Below the pieces are notes generated by a model that saw only the letters and a program-made list of their open reading frames with translations, did not search any database and was not told where the DNA came from. The position numbers were made by a program, and so were the translations under genes. This document shows, one piece after another, positions 15,184-25,924 of a stretch of 64,000 bases of DNA. The DNA lies in NCBI RefSeq assembly GCF_031729055.1, contig NZ_JAVMIP010000001.1, positions 372,001 through 436,000 of the forward strand, in the 5' to 3' direction. The DNA is from Pseudocalidococcus azoricus BACA0444. Its GTDB lineage: Bacteria > Cyanobacteriota > Cyanobacteriia > Thermosynechococcales > Thermosynechococcaceae. Numbering within the stretch: position 1 is the stretch's first letter; the number at the start of each line of letters is the position of its first letter.

Positions 15184-17521
15184 GGAGGAAGGCAGGTACT
15201 AACTCTGGGGGTAAAGGACGGGAATACCAGTAGCCCTGACCATGGGGGCAGCCGAGGGTTTTCAATGTTGCCAGTTGGCTATCGGTTTCGATTCCTTCAG
15301 CCACAACATCTAACTTGAGAATTTGGGCGAGGGAAATAACTGCATGGACAACTTCTAAGTTTTCTGGGGTCTGCTCCATGCATGTAATAAAGGAACGGTC
15401 AATTTTGATGCTATCTAGGGGTAAATGGCTTAAATAACTGAGGGAAGAGTACCCAGTGCCAAAATCATCAATAACCGTTTGAATCCCCAAGGCCTTGAGT
15501 TCATGGAGCATTTGCCGAGCGGATTGAAGATGTTCCATTAAAATACTTTCGGTGATTTCTACTTTCAGACAGGAACCAGGCACTTTATTCGCCTTGAGAA
15601 TATTAGAAATCTGCTCAACTAAGGCGGCCTGGGAAAACTGTTTACTAGAGAGGTTGATGCTCAAGCCAATATCCTCGGTAAATTCATAAGGATAGCTTTG
15701 TCGCCAGAGGTGAAACTGTTGACAGGCGGTTTGTAAGACCCAAGTCCCCAAGGGAATAATCAGTCCGGTTTCTTCGGCAATGGGGATAAAGTCTGCGGGG
15801 GAAATCATGCCTTTGGTGGGATGGGGCCAGCGTACCAAGGTTTCCAGGCCAACTAGCTTTTGGGTACTCAGGTTGAAAATTGGTTGATAGACGAGGGTAA
15901 ATTCGCCCCGCTCCACGGCCTGCCACATTTCCAATTCCAAATTCAGGCGTTGGCTGACTTGGAGGTAAAGTTGCGAATTAAACACTTCATACCGATTTTT
16001 CCCCAGGCCCTTGGCTCGATACATGGCCGTGTCTGCATCTCGGAGCAGCTCTTCCGGTTTCTGGTAGTCAGGTGTGCCCATCACCAGGCCAATGGTGGCA
16101 GTGGTATGGAGATTGTATTGATTCGCCTTGAAGGGGATCGCGAGACGCTCAATTAAATATTGAGCAATGGTTTCTGCTTGGGCCTGATCTCGGAGCTGAT
16201 CCAAGATAATCACAAATTCATCCCCAGCCATCCGGGCGACAAAATCCTGGGGACTGACGGCACGTTTTAAACGTTGGGCAATTTCCTGGAGAAAAACATC
16301 ACCGACGGAATGACCCAGACTATCGTTAATGGTTTTGAAGCGATCCAAGTCTAAACAGAGGATGGCATAGGCATTGTCGGGTCGTTCTATCGTCTCTTGA
16401 AGGCGTAAAAACAATAAATCCCGGTTGGGCAGTCCGGTTAAGGAGTCATGCTGGGCCTGGTGACGGAGGCGATTTTCCAGTTCTTGGCGTTCATTGAGTT
16501 CGGCCTGGAGTTGGCTGTAAAGTTCGGCCTGGTGAATGGCGATCGCGACTTGGGTGGATAGTTGGCGGACTAAATTGACTTCTTCAGCGGCCCATTCCCG
16601 CGGTTGGCTACATTGATGGGTAATGATCAGGCCCCAGAGCTTACCAGCCACCACAATCGGAACGACTAAATTTGCTTGGACATCGTAACACTGGAGGAGT
16701 TCTTTATGACAAGGGTGCAGTTTAGCCGTGTGGATATTTCCCAAAGCTTGGATACGCCCATTTTGATACTGGTCAACAAAGTTTTGTGAGAAGCAATGAT
16801 CATGAATCACATCCCCTAACACTGAGGGCCAAGGGGCGATAACGGCCTCATTCACCATTGTTCCCGAATAATTTGGACGAAACCGATAGATCGCAACCCG
16901 ATCTGCCTTTAAAAATTGGCGAATTGCCTGGACAGTGGTATCGAGAATCGTCTCTAGGTCTAGGGAAGCATGAATATTCTGGGTGATTTGAATGACAAGG
17001 CGTTCCTGTTCTGCTTTTTGCCAGAGAGCTTGTTTAGTGCGGTGGCGTTCTTGGGCATAGTAGATCGAGCGAGCAAGGATTCTGGGGCTGAGTTCATTAT
17101 TGACTAAGTAATCTTGGGCACCAAAATGGAGTAAGGCCAGGCCCAAAGATTCATGCTCTGGCGGGCTAATCAGAATTAAGGGAATGCAGGAGGCAATGGT
17201 ATCTAACTGGTTAATGATGACCTGAGGATTCTTGAGGGGTAAGATCAAGATTAAGAGGATAGGTGGAGTTGGATTGCTTAAACGGGCCTGAGCGGCTTCA
17301 AGACTGGGGTAATGCTCCACTTGGCAGAAGTCCAGCAAATCACAGGCCTGGTCAAGAAGATATTGTAGGTGTGCGGCTTGGTGAAGATTAGGATCAATAA
17401 AAATTACATTCATGCCAGATGCCTGACAAGAATTAGACGGCTGAACGGATGGATGCTCTAAAGGCTGATCCCAGGCCTGAGGGGGAGGTGTGGGTTGTAA
17501 CTCCGGGGAATATTTAGACAC
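15170..17521 (-). CDS. cyanobacteriochrome (DXCF type)-GGDEF-EAL cyclic-di-GMP protein
   Basis: The order is a degenerate receiver-like domain (about 38-155), a GAF domain (about 180-335), GGDEF (about 355-515) and EAL (about 525-775). The GAF carries DHCF at 241-244 and CH at 271-272 in LHPCHKELLQ, followed by NLVVPI and LWGLIITHQC. These are the second and canonical bilin-binding cysteines of DXCF cyanobacteriochromes, which sense blue/green-range light. The GGDEF site reads AGDEF (432-436) and the EAL site ETL (560-562); both keep the key acidic residues, and DDFGTGYSSL is intact, so either activity is possible. The frame opens with GTG at 17521. No bilin gene lies nearby. Confidence 0.9.
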   Translation of the reverse strand: MSKYSPELQPTPPPQAWDQPLEHPSVQPSNSCQASGMNVIFIDPNLHQAAHLQYLLDQACDLLDFCQVEHYPSLEAAQARLSNPTPPILLILILPLKNPQVIINQLDTIASCIPLILISPPEHESLGLALLHFGAQDYLVNNELSPRILARSIYYAQERHRTKQALWQKAEQERLVIQITQNIHASLDLETILDTTVQAIRQFLKADRVAIYRFRPNYSGTMVNEAVIAPWPSVLGDVIHDHCFSQNFVDQYQNGRIQALGNIHTAKLHPCHKELLQCYDVQANLVVPIVVAGKLWGLIITHQCSQPREWAAEEVNLVRQLSTQVAIAIHQAELYSQLQAELNERQELENRLRHQAQHDSLTGLPNRDLLFLRLQETIERPDNAYAILCLDLDRFKTINDSLGHSVGDVFLQEIAQRLKRAVSPQDFVARMAGDEFVIILDQLRDQAQAETIAQYLIERLAIPFKANQYNLHTTATIGLVMGTPDYQKPEELLRDADTAMYRAKGLGKNRYEVFNSQLYLQVSQRLNLELEMWQAVERGEFTLVYQPIFNLSTQKLVGLETLVRWPHPTKGMISPADFIPIAEETGLIIPLGTWVLQTACQQFHLWRQSYPYEFTEDIGLSINLSSKQFSQAALVEQISNILKANKVPGSCLKVEITESILMEHLQSARQMLHELKALGIQTVIDDFGTGYSSLSYLSHLPLDSIKIDRSFITCMEQTPENLEVVHAVISLAQILKLDVVAEGIETDSQLATLKTLGCPHGQGYWYSRPLPPELVPAFLREHS

Positions 17522-17741
17522 AGCGGAACCACCCCAAGCAAAAGCCTTGATAGAATTTTGAGTTGCTAGGTATTGAAAAACGACTCATTAACTTTATTAT
17601 GCCTCAAGACTATTTCCTCTGTCACCTCAGCAAGAACTAGCAAGGTCTCAGTCCAGGCCAGTAAGAAATGTTACTAAGCGTGATCAAATCTAGAGGGCAA
17701 AAAAACTTTGCTAAGATCAGAAAACCACTTTGATCGGCCCC

Positions 17742-18806
17742 ATGCGTCAAACCTCTGATCTCCACGTTGTTGAAACTCGTCCTTTGTTAGCCCCGGCAAC
17801 CGTTTTAAGCCAACTTCCCACCACCCCTGCCATTACGGCCCTTGTGGCTGACACCCGCGATCGCATCCGGGCGATTTTGAAGGCCCGCGATCATCGCCTC
17901 CTCGTGGTGGTTGGCCCCTGCTCAATCCATGATGTCAATGCGGCTTACGACTACGGGCAAAAGCTCCAGGCCTTGCGGGAGGAACTCGCCGACTCCTTAG
18001 AAATTGTCATGCGGGTCTATTTTGAAAAACCCCGGACTTCAGTGGGCTGGAAAGGGCTGATTAACGATCCCCACCTAGACGACAGCTATGACATCAACAC
18101 GGGCTTGCAACTGGCTCGGAAACTCTTACTTGATTTAGCCGAACTGGGGATGCCCGCGGCAACTGAATTATTAGATCCCATCATTCCGCAATACATTGCC
18201 GACCTGGTGGCCTGGACTGCAATTGGCGCGAGAACCACCGAAAGCCAAACCCACCGTCAAATGGCCTCGGGTCTTTCCATGCCAGTGGGGTTCAAAAATG
18301 GCACCGATGGGCATCTCGACTCCGCCATCAACGCCATGTTAGCGGCCAAGCAAACCCACCATTTTCTGGGGATTAACGCCCAAGGCCTGGCCAGTATTGT
18401 CACCACCACCGGCAATCCTGATAGTCACTTGGTTCTCCGGGGCGGTAAAGATGGCCCGAATTATTCTAGTGATCATATTGAAATGGCAGCGACCCTCCTC
18501 CAACACAAGGGCTTACCCCAACGGATCATGGTGGATTGTAGTCATGCGAATGCTGATAAGGATCACAATAAGCAAGTGGCCGTCCTTCAGAACATTGCCG
18601 GGCAACTCCAACGGGGCAATCGCCATATTTTGGGCGTGATGGTTGAAAGTCATTTGGTCGCCGGCCACCAGGCCATCCCCGCAGATTTACGCCAACTCAC
18701 CTATGGCCAAAGCATTACGGATGCCTGCGTGGATTTTCCGACCACCGTTGAGATGTTGCAGGATTTAGCCCAGGCCGTCCGGAATCAGGCCCTCGTGGTG
18801 CGCTAA
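17742..18806 (+). CDS. aroF: 3-deoxy-7-phosphoheptulonate (DAHP) synthase, class I
   Basis: It condenses phosphoenolpyruvate and erythrose 4-phosphate, the first step of the shikimate pathway. Class I AroF/G/H motifs are present: VVGPCSIHDVNAAYDYG near residue 60, RVYFEKPRTSVGWKGLINDP near 90, PVGFKNGTDG near 185 and MVDCSHANADKDH near 262. The ATG at 17742 (MRQTSDLHVV) is preferred over a TTG four codons upstream. Length is about 354 aa, normal for the class. A predicted -10 element (TAAGAT, about 17712) lies shortly upstream. The next gene starts 3 bp after the stop, so an ABC permease is probably cotranscribed. A shikimate kinase gene lies elsewhere in the window. Confidence 0.95.
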   Translation: MRQTSDLHVVETRPLLAPATVLSQLPTTPAITALVADTRDRIRAILKARDHRLLVVVGPCSIHDVNAAYDYGQKLQALREELADSLEIVMRVYFEKPRTSVGWKGLINDPHLDDSYDINTGLQLARKLLLDLAELGMPAATELLDPIIPQYIADLVAWTAIGARTTESQTHRQMASGLSMPVGFKNGTDGHLDSAINAMLAAKQTHHFLGINAQGLASIVTTTGNPDSHLVLRGGKDGPNYSSDHIEMAATLLQHKGLPQRIMVDCSHANADKDHNKQVAVLQNIAGQLQRGNRHILGVMVESHLVAGHQAIPADLRQLTYGQSITDACVDFPTTVEMLQDLAQAVRNQALVVR

Positions 18807-18809
18807 GGG

Positions 18810-19946
18810 ATGCAGGCCTGGCAACGACTCCGGCAAAACCCCCTGGCTAAGTTGGGAGTCCTTGTTTTACTGGTCTTTTATCTTTTGGCCCTCGCCGCCG
18901 ACTTTGTCGCCCCCTATGATCCCTATGTCAGCCAGGCCGAGGGCGCGCTGTTACCCCCAACCCAGATCTATTGGCGCAACGCCCAAGGACAGTTCATTGG
19001 CCCCCATGTCTATCCCACCACCCTTGGCCCCGTCAACTTAGATACGGGAGAGCGTCCCTTACGAGTTAACCGACAAGCCCCTTCCCTAGTGCGCTTATTT
19101 GTTTGGGGGGTTGAATATCGGTTTCTCCAAATCAGTCTGCCTTGGCCAACCCAGTGGAATTTTGCTGATCCGAAAATTGAGTCGCGGGTGATTATTCCAG
19201 GGTTTCCAACTCGACTGCATTTATTGGGTACGACCGGCCCAGGCACTCTCAATCTTTTAGGCACCGATGAACAGGCCCGGGATCAATTTAGTCGGTTACT
19301 TTTTGGGGCCCGGATTAGTCTCAGCATTGGCCTGGTGGGGGTAGCAGTGGCCTTTCCCTTGGGGATGTTGGTGGGGGGGATTTCCGGCTACTTTGGTGGC
19401 TGGTGGGATGTGGGGCTGATGCGCATTGTGGAAGTGCTGATGACAATCCCAACCATTTACTTACTAGTGGCGTTGGCGGCGGTGTTACCAGCGGGGTTAA
19501 GCAGTGCCGAGCGATTTTTGTTAATTGTCTTAATCACCTCTTTTGTCAGTTGGGCGGGCCTGGCGCGGGTGATTCGGGGGCAAGTGCTTTCCCTCAAGTC
19601 CCAAACCTATGTCCAGGCCGCGGTGGCCATGGGGGGCCGTTCTCTGTACATCATCCTGCGGCATATTCTGCCCCAAACCACCACCTATGTAATCATTGCC
19701 GCCACCTTAGCTATCCCCAACTTTATTGTCGCCGAGTCAGTTCTCAGTCTGATTGGCCTGGGTATCCAACAACCGGATCCCTCCTGGGGAAATATGCTGT
19801 CCCTAGCCACCAATGCCTCAATTCTGCTGCTGCAACCCTGGCTGATTTGGCCCCCCGCTGTTTTGATTGTCTTAACAGTTTTGTCGTTTAATGTTGTCGG
19901 CGATAGTTTACGAGATGCCTTAGACCCCAAAAATACAAACCCCTGA
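18810..19946 (+). CDS. ABC transporter permease, DppC/OppC type
   Basis: It is the inner-membrane permease of a peptide/nickel-type importer. The N-terminus (NPLAKLGVLVLLVFYLLALA then FVAPYDPY) is the OppC_N signature. After a periplasmic stretch of about 100 residues come LLGTDEQARDQFSRLLFGARISL, the transmembrane core and the EAA loop (YVQAAVAMGG then ILRHILPQ). LSLIGLGIQQPDPSWGNML is a further family hallmark. The 378-aa length exceeds DppC of E. coli (about 300) because of the periplasmic loop. No partner permease, ATPase or binding protein is adjacent; instead it follows DAHP synthase at 3 bp, so the substrate cannot be inferred. Confidence 0.9.
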   Translation: MQAWQRLRQNPLAKLGVLVLLVFYLLALAADFVAPYDPYVSQAEGALLPPTQIYWRNAQGQFIGPHVYPTTLGPVNLDTGERPLRVNRQAPSLVRLFVWGVEYRFLQISLPWPTQWNFADPKIESRVIIPGFPTRLHLLGTTGPGTLNLLGTDEQARDQFSRLLFGARISLSIGLVGVAVAFPLGMLVGGISGYFGGWWDVGLMRIVEVLMTIPTIYLLVALAAVLPAGLSSAERFLLIVLITSFVSWAGLARVIRGQVLSLKSQTYVQAAVAMGGRSLYIILRHILPQTTTYVIIAATLAIPNFIVAESVLSLIGLGIQQPDPSWGNMLSLATNASILLLQPWLIWPPAVLIVLTVLSFNVVGDSLRDALDPKNTNP

Positions 19947-20190
19947 TCCAGGCTCGGTTCAGACAATTCCGTGGGCAAAGGTGAAGACAATCTTAAATCT
20001 TAGCGCAACGCGTCCAGCAGAGATAATACCGGATAAAAGCTAGTCAACACCAGGCCTGGCCAGAGTTACAGATGGAAGATATTACAGATATTAAGCAATT
20101 CTTAAAGCTTGGCCAGCGGTAATCTCAGGTACTTTTGCGTTATCTGGCCTAGGATTATTCTAAGTATTTACGTTAAGTGCCGATTCTGCC

Positions 20191-22749
20191 ATGACTAACC
20201 AAAACCAAAATGGGAACTCCCCCAGGCCCGAACTCACCCATGAGGATATGTACTGTGACAGTGATCGGACGGGAATGACGGTGGGGACACTCAAGCGGGC
20301 CTTTTTAGATAATCTCCACTACATCCAAGGCAAAGATGCCTATTTTGCCACGGCCTATGACTACTACATGGCCCTGGCCTACACAGTCCGAGATCGACTA
20401 GTCCATCGGCGGATTAAAACAGCCCAAGCTTACTACGAAAAAGATGCCAAAATGGTTTATTACCTCTCGGCAGAATTTTTGATTGGACGCTTACTCCTCA
20501 ACAACCTGATCAACGTGGGCCTCTATGAGCAAGCTAAACAAGCGATGGCCGACTTTGGCCTGGATCTGACGGAACTGATGGATCGGGAGGCAGAACCTGG
20601 TTTAGGCAATGGGGGCCTGGGACGCTTGGCAGCCTGTTTCCTCGATTCCTTGGCCACCCTGGAAATTCCAGCCATTGGTTATGGGATTCGCTACGAATTC
20701 GGGATTTTTGAGCAACAGATTAGTGGGGGGTGGCAACAGGAAGTTCCTGATAACTGGCTCCGGTTTGGGAATCCTTGGGAAATTGCCCGCCCCGATTACA
20801 ACGTCGAAGTCAAGTTTGGCGGTCACACTGAAGCCTTTACAGATGCTCAAGGACGTTATCGGGTCCGCTGGATTGCGGAAACTACGGTGTTTGGGACTCC
20901 CTATGACACCCCCGTGGCCGGTTACAAAAACAATACGGTGAATACGCTGCGGCTTTGGAGTGCCAGGGCCGGGGAAGATTTTAACTTGCAGGTGTTCAAT
21001 GCGGGTGACTATACCCAGGCTGTAGCCAACAAAACCTTTAGCGAAAACATCTCGAAAGTTCTCTATCCAGCGGATCAAACCCTTCAAGGGAAAGAACTCC
21101 GCCTTCGCCAGCAATATTTCTTTGTCGCCTGTTCCCTCCAGGATATTATTCGTCTCTACCTGCGTAACCACAGCACGTTTGAAGCCTTCCCTGACAAAGC
21201 CGCCATCCAACTCAACGATACCCATCCCTCCATTGGTGTGGCCGAGTTGATGCGGTTGTTGATTGATGAGCACCAGTTAAATTGGGATGTGGCCTGGGAT
21301 ATTACCCAACGCACCTTTGCCTATACCAATCACACCCTCCTTTCGGAAGCCTTGGAACGCTGGTCTGTGGATCTATTTGGGCGGCTCTTACCCCGACACT
21401 TGGAGATTATTTACGAAATTAACTATCGCTTCCTGAATGAAATCCGTCTGCGATACCCCGGCAATACCGCCCGTCTAGCCCGGATGTCCTTGGTGGAAGA
21501 AGGGAATGGTAAGCAAATTCGCATGGCCCACCTGGCCTGTGTCGGCAGTCATACGGTCAATGGGGTGGCAGAACTCCATACGGACTTGATTAAACAGGAA
21601 TTACTGCGGGACTTTTATGAGATGTACCCGGAAAAATTCCAAAACAAAACCAATGGCATTACTCCCCGCCGCTGGTTACTCCTGAGCAATCCCCAACTAG
21701 CTACTCTGATTACCGAAACCCTTGGCTCTGAGCATTGGGTCACCCACCTTGATGAGTTGCAGCAACTGGAAACCCAAATCGAGAATCCTACCTTCCAGGC
21801 CCGGTGGCAGGCAATTAAACAGAGCAATAAAGAACGCCTAGCGGAATACATCTGGCGCAACAACCAAATCGAGGTGGATCCCTACTCCCTCTTTGATGTT
21901 CAGATCAAGCGGATTCACGAATACAAACGCCAGCACCTCTGTGTCCTGCACATCATTACCCTCTACGAGCAAATCAAGGCTAACCCGGCGATTGATATTC
22001 AACCCCGCACCTTTATTTTTGGTGGCAAGGCGGCCCCTGGTTACTTTATGGCCAAAACGATCATTAAGCTGATTAACTCGGTGGCGGAAATGGTCAACCA
22101 TGATCCCGATGTGGCCGGGCGGATTAAGGTCGTGTTCCTGAATAATTACTCCGTCTCCTTGGGGGAAATGGCCTATCCTGCCGCTGACCTCTCAGAACAG
22201 GTCTCCACCGCTGGGAAAGAAGCATCCGGGACTGGGAATATGAAGTTTGCCCTCAACGGGGCCTTAACCATTGGCACATTGGATGGGGCTAACGTGGAAA
22301 TTCGCCAAGAAGCGGGGCCGGAAAACTTCTTCCTGTTTGGCTTAACGGCCCAAGAAGTGATGAGCCTGAAGGCGGAGGGCTATAACCCCTATGACTATTA
22401 CCTGAGTAACCCAATGCTCAAAAAGGTGATTGATAGCCTGATCAGCGACTACTTTAACCCCCGCGAACCAGGCATTTTCCAACCGATTGTTAATTCCCTG
22501 CTCTACCACGATGAATATATGCTGTTAGCCGATTATCAGTCCTATGTGGATTGCCAGGCCAAGGCGGCGGCGGCATTTCGAGACAAAACCCATTGGACAA
22601 AAATGTCAATTTTGAATGTGGCCCGGATGGGTAAATTCTCCTCAGATCGAACGATTTGGGAATACTGTCAAGACATTTGGCGGGTCGAACCCTTGTCCAT
22701 TACCTTGGATGTGCCTCAAGCTCCATCGCCCTTAACGGCTCGAGTTTAG
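20191..22749 (+). CDS. glgP: glycogen phosphorylase
   Basis: It releases glucose 1-phosphate from glycogen. The N-terminal region contains YYLSAEFLIGRLLLNNL and EPGLGNGGLGRLAACFLDSL. The pyridoxal-phosphate site is EASGTGNMKFALNGA near residue 675, with Lys as the cofactor lysine, followed by LTIGTLDGANVEI. At 852 aa it is close to other cyanobacterial GlgP proteins. The preceding 244 bp hold no gene; they include one perfect CCAGGCCTGG palindrome at 20050 and an AT-rich stretch that may carry the promoter. A weak hairpin with a T run follows the stop. The neighbours are unrelated. Confidence 0.97.
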   Translation: MTNQNQNGNSPRPELTHEDMYCDSDRTGMTVGTLKRAFLDNLHYIQGKDAYFATAYDYYMALAYTVRDRLVHRRIKTAQAYYEKDAKMVYYLSAEFLIGRLLLNNLINVGLYEQAKQAMADFGLDLTELMDREAEPGLGNGGLGRLAACFLDSLATLEIPAIGYGIRYEFGIFEQQISGGWQQEVPDNWLRFGNPWEIARPDYNVEVKFGGHTEAFTDAQGRYRVRWIAETTVFGTPYDTPVAGYKNNTVNTLRLWSARAGEDFNLQVFNAGDYTQAVANKTFSENISKVLYPADQTLQGKELRLRQQYFFVACSLQDIIRLYLRNHSTFEAFPDKAAIQLNDTHPSIGVAELMRLLIDEHQLNWDVAWDITQRTFAYTNHTLLSEALERWSVDLFGRLLPRHLEIIYEINYRFLNEIRLRYPGNTARLARMSLVEEGNGKQIRMAHLACVGSHTVNGVAELHTDLIKQELLRDFYEMYPEKFQNKTNGITPRRWLLLSNPQLATLITETLGSEHWVTHLDELQQLETQIENPTFQARWQAIKQSNKERLAEYIWRNNQIEVDPYSLFDVQIKRIHEYKRQHLCVLHIITLYEQIKANPAIDIQPRTFIFGGKAAPGYFMAKTIIKLINSVAEMVNHDPDVAGRIKVVFLNNYSVSLGEMAYPAADLSEQVSTAGKEASGTGNMKFALNGALTIGTLDGANVEIRQEAGPENFFLFGLTAQEVMSLKAEGYNPYDYYLSNPMLKKVIDSLISDYFNPREPGIFQPIVNSLLYHDEYMLLADYQSYVDCQAKAAAAFRDKTHWTKMSILNVARMGKFSSDRTIWEYCQDIWRVEPLSITLDVPQAPSPLTARV

Positions 22750-22764
22750 AGGGGTTGAATGAAC

Positions 22765-22799
22765 AGGGCCTGGTCTGATGAGCTCGGGCCTTATTTTTT
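22765..22799 (+). terminator. probable rho-independent terminator after glgP
   Basis: AGGGCC (22765-22770) pairs with GGGCCT (22786-22791) apart from one G-G mismatch, and is followed by TATTTTTT. It lies 16 bp after the glgP stop. Confidence 0.4.
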
Positions 22800-22816
22800 C
22801 CAGTTATTTTAAGGGT

Positions 22817-23419
22817 CTATTGGCGACGGCGGGGGCGGTGATAGGTGACGCGTTCAGAGCGATTGCGCTCAAATTCAATCAGCCGGCCATAGTATTCGTG
22901 CTTCGTCAAGTTCATTGAGAAAAAGACGTGCTTGCGGGGATTGCCAAAGCCCTTGCGGGTAAAGAATTTAACGGCGGGGGTATTGGCCGGATCTGTATCC
23001 ACAAGCATGAAGCGGGCTCCTTGCTCAATCATCCGCTCAATGATTTTATCCACCAAAATATCAGCCACTCCCCGGCGTTGATAGTCGCGGCTGACCCCTA
23101 ACCAGTTGATATAGCCATAGACCCAAGGGGCTTTTTCAATAATGGTGCCGAGGACAAATCCGGCCAGATTACCATCTATTTCTGCAACTAAGCAATAATC
23201 GGGATCCGTATTATAGTAGCCAATCACTTCCCATTCGTCCCAAATTCGGTACAGGGAGGGGTAGAGATCACTAGTAAATAAACGCTCTCCTAAATGAAAG
23301 ACTGGAGCGATATCATCTACGGACATATCCCGCACCGTGACGGTCATGGCACTGGTTTCTGCGGAGTTTTGCGGATCTTTAATTTCAAAATGTTCTTGGT
23401 CAGATTGTTCAGGAGTCAT
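22817..23419 (-). CDS. GNAT family N-acetyltransferase (RimI-like)
   Basis: The acetyl-CoA-binding motif is GVSRDYQRRGVADILVDKII (about residues 105-124), followed by LVDTDPANTPAVKFFTRKGF, typical of GNAT folds. A 25-residue acidic N-terminal tail precedes the domain, and a basic C-terminus (YHRPRRRQ) ends it. The substrate, protein N-terminus or small molecule, is unknown. The 200-aa length is slightly long for the family. It is convergent with glgP and stands alone, with about 350 bp of non-coding DNA upstream. Confidence 0.85.
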   Translation of the reverse strand: MTPEQSDQEHFEIKDPQNSAETSAMTVTVRDMSVDDIAPVFHLGERLFTSDLYPSLYRIWDEWEVIGYYNTDPDYCLVAEIDGNLAGFVLGTIIEKAPWVYGYINWLGVSRDYQRRGVADILVDKIIERMIEQGARFMLVDTDPANTPAVKFFTRKGFGNPRKHVFFSMNLTKHEYYGRLIEFERNRSERVTYHRPRRRQ

Positions 23420-23737
23420 AGAGAGGGCCTGGAAAGCAATAAAAACTTTGCGGGTTCGGGAATAGCGAAGTTGTGACTCAAGGGCAAGGGGCTTTGAGAG
23501 ATGGGTTCATAACAGAAGCATCAAGTAGGAACCCTAGCAGGCTTATTTTTAAATTGAAATGGTTGTGTATCGGGTGATCCTAACAATTCACCCCCAAATT
23601 TTGACCTGAGGCAGCCATCCTACTCTTGACGTGAATCTATTTACCAGTCTGGCAGCGGCAACATAAAACCCATGACTGCGATTAAGCTTGCGGAACATCC
23701 CAGGCCAGTCACCCAGGAACTTTACCTTATGTTAATC
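23420..23737. other. intergenic region without a recognised gene
   Basis: This 318-bp gap separates the GNAT gene from the next minus-strand gene. It should contain the GNAT promoter at its left end. I see no RNA gene or conserved ORF; the longest ATG-started frame in the right half is about 22 codons. Confidence 0.4.
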
Positions 23738-23768
23738 TAAAAGCCCTGGCTGGCCAATTTAGGGCTGT
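23738..23768 (-). terminator. rho-independent terminator of the 243-aa gene
   Basis: On the minus strand AGCCCT (23766-23761) and AGGGCT (23747-23742) form a perfect 6-bp stem with a 13-base loop, followed by TTTT. It starts immediately after the stop at 23769. Confidence 0.6.
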
Positions 23769-24500
23769 TTAATTTGATGTGGGAATTTCCAGGATACGGT
23801 CTTTAATATTTTGGGCGAGACGCTGTCCCAAGTAGTCAGGAATGACGGAGCCATTGGGGCCGAGGAGGTAAAGGAGCAGCCGTATTCGTCCCCGCCAAAG
23901 CATGAAATTAGTATTCACTACCAATAACTCTTCCCCCCAGATCGCGTGCATCACCTTATAGAGCAGGCCGGGATGGCTGGTGGCTTCAATTAATAGGGCT
24001 GGGAGCTTAAAGACATGATCGGTGTAAAAACTGGTTTGGACATCCTTGAGTCCTTCTCCCCAGTCAAACTCTAAGGTCAGCATTTCCTCAACAGCAAATT
24101 CACCATTCAAGGTTTGCAGCAGGGCCCGCTGCACGCTATCGGTCATTTTTTTTGACAGTGCCAGACCATCTTGAGAGAGGACAAGCTTGATAAACACCAG
24201 CATGGGGGTGCGAATTTGCCCATAGAGACTGAGGCTATGGATTCCCAGGCGATAGGCGGCCATGACACCAAAGAGATCACTCAGGAGATAGGAATGGTTC
24301 CGGTTAGCAAAGTAAAGGGCGGTGCGATTTTTCTCTAGGGATAAGTGAATAACAGGTTGCTTGGTGCGGTGAATCTGATAGGCAAGCTGGAGATTTTGGC
24401 GTTGAATCTCACGGCTGGCATACTGCTCGTAGAAATCGGGGAAGGCGCGGTTAAAGCGTTTCAGGAGGTCTTGGTCTGACCATTGATTCTCGGAAATCAT
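23769..24500 (-). CDS. conserved hypothetical protein, possible ACT-like regulatory domain
   Basis: I do not recognise a named family. The 243-aa soluble protein has a helical N-terminus (DLLKRFNRAFPDFYEQYASR) and a region that reads LPALLIEATSHPGLLYKVMHAIW followed by LLVVNTNFMLWRGRIRLLLY. The HPGLLYKV pattern resembles ACT domains (D-x-PGLL), as found in GlnD-type sensors, but no catalytic domain accompanies it. It is a single gene with its own terminator and is divergent from a GNAT gene across about 100 bp. It is probably a cyanobacterial conserved protein; the function is open. Confidence 0.65.
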   Translation of the reverse strand: MISENQWSDQDLLKRFNRAFPDFYEQYASREIQRQNLQLAYQIHRTKQPVIHLSLEKNRTALYFANRNHSYLLSDLFGVMAAYRLGIHSLSLYGQIRTPMLVFIKLVLSQDGLALSKKMTDSVQRALLQTLNGEFAVEEMLTLEFDWGEGLKDVQTSFYTDHVFKLPALLIEATSHPGLLYKVMHAIWGEELLVVNTNFMLWRGRIRLLLYLLGPNGSVIPDYLGQRLAQNIKDRILEIPTSN

Positions 24501-24599
24501 ACTTTGTTTGCCGCTATACTGAAGTCTGTAGATCAGCCAATTTTGGTTGTTTCGTTAGCCCCAGGCCTGTGATTAACAAACCATCTCCAGCATACTTGC

Positions 24600-25136
24600 A
24601 TGAGCTTCTGGAAAAATCTTTTTAGTGGTCAAAGTAATTCTTCAACTGCCACCTCAACCCTGACCCCTGTTCCCTCTGGAGATGCTAATCCTACGGCTGA
24701 ACGTTCTGGGACAAGCAGGATCTTCTTTAGCAAAGAAAAGGAAATTGATGTTCAAGAGCTAGAAGAACTTTGTGATGCGGTGGGTTGGTCGCGGCGGCCC
24801 CTGCGGAAGGTGAAAAAAGCCATTGAGCATAGTTTTATTGTCGTTTCTATGTGGGAGCAGCGGGGCAGTTATCGACGCTTAATTGGCTTTTCCCGAGCCA
24901 CCTCTGACCATGCCTTTAATGCCACCATTTGGGATGTTGTCGTCCATCCACAGTTTCAACAACGGGGCCTGGGCAAAGCCTTAATGCAGCAAATTATTAA
25001 AGAACTGCGCCGAGAAGATATTAGCAACATCACCCTATTTGCAGATCCCGGTGTGGTTAATTTTTATCGAAATTTAGGGTTTCGTCCGGATCCGGAGGGG
25101 ATTAAGGGAATGTTTTGGTATCCCAATAGCCGCTAG
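24600..25136 (+). CDS. GNAT family N-acetyltransferase (NSI/GNAT2-like)
   Basis: After a Ser/Thr-rich N-terminal tail of about 40 residues comes a GNAT domain with [20 protein letters not shown] near residue 118, the acetyl-CoA pyrophosphate loop, and [21 protein letters not shown], with the family Tyr, near the end. The [15 protein letters not shown] and [15 protein letters not shown] segments are shared with plastid acetyltransferases of the NSI type, which acetylate lysines or N-termini. Length is 178 aa. It is followed by tRNA-Pro on the same strand, about 68 bp away. Confidence 0.85.
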   Translation: MSFWKNLFSGQSNSSTATSTLTPVPSGDANPTAERSGTSRIFFSKEKEIDVQELEELCDAVGWSRRPLRKVKKAIEHSFIVVSMWEQRGSYRRLIGFSRATSDHAFNATIWDVVVHPQFQQRGLGKALMQQIIKELRREDISNITLFADPGVVNFYRNLGFRPDPEGIKGMFWYPNSR

Positions 25137-25203
25137 GGGATGAGACAAGCTACTATGGTTAGGCGGGGCGTTAGATTCTATTGACCTCTTGCTAGTTCAG
25201 TTT

Positions 25204-25924
<721 letters not shown>

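Noticed and set aside
20602..21273. Minus-strand frame of 223 codons
   Set aside because: It lies wholly inside glgP, which is unmistakable.
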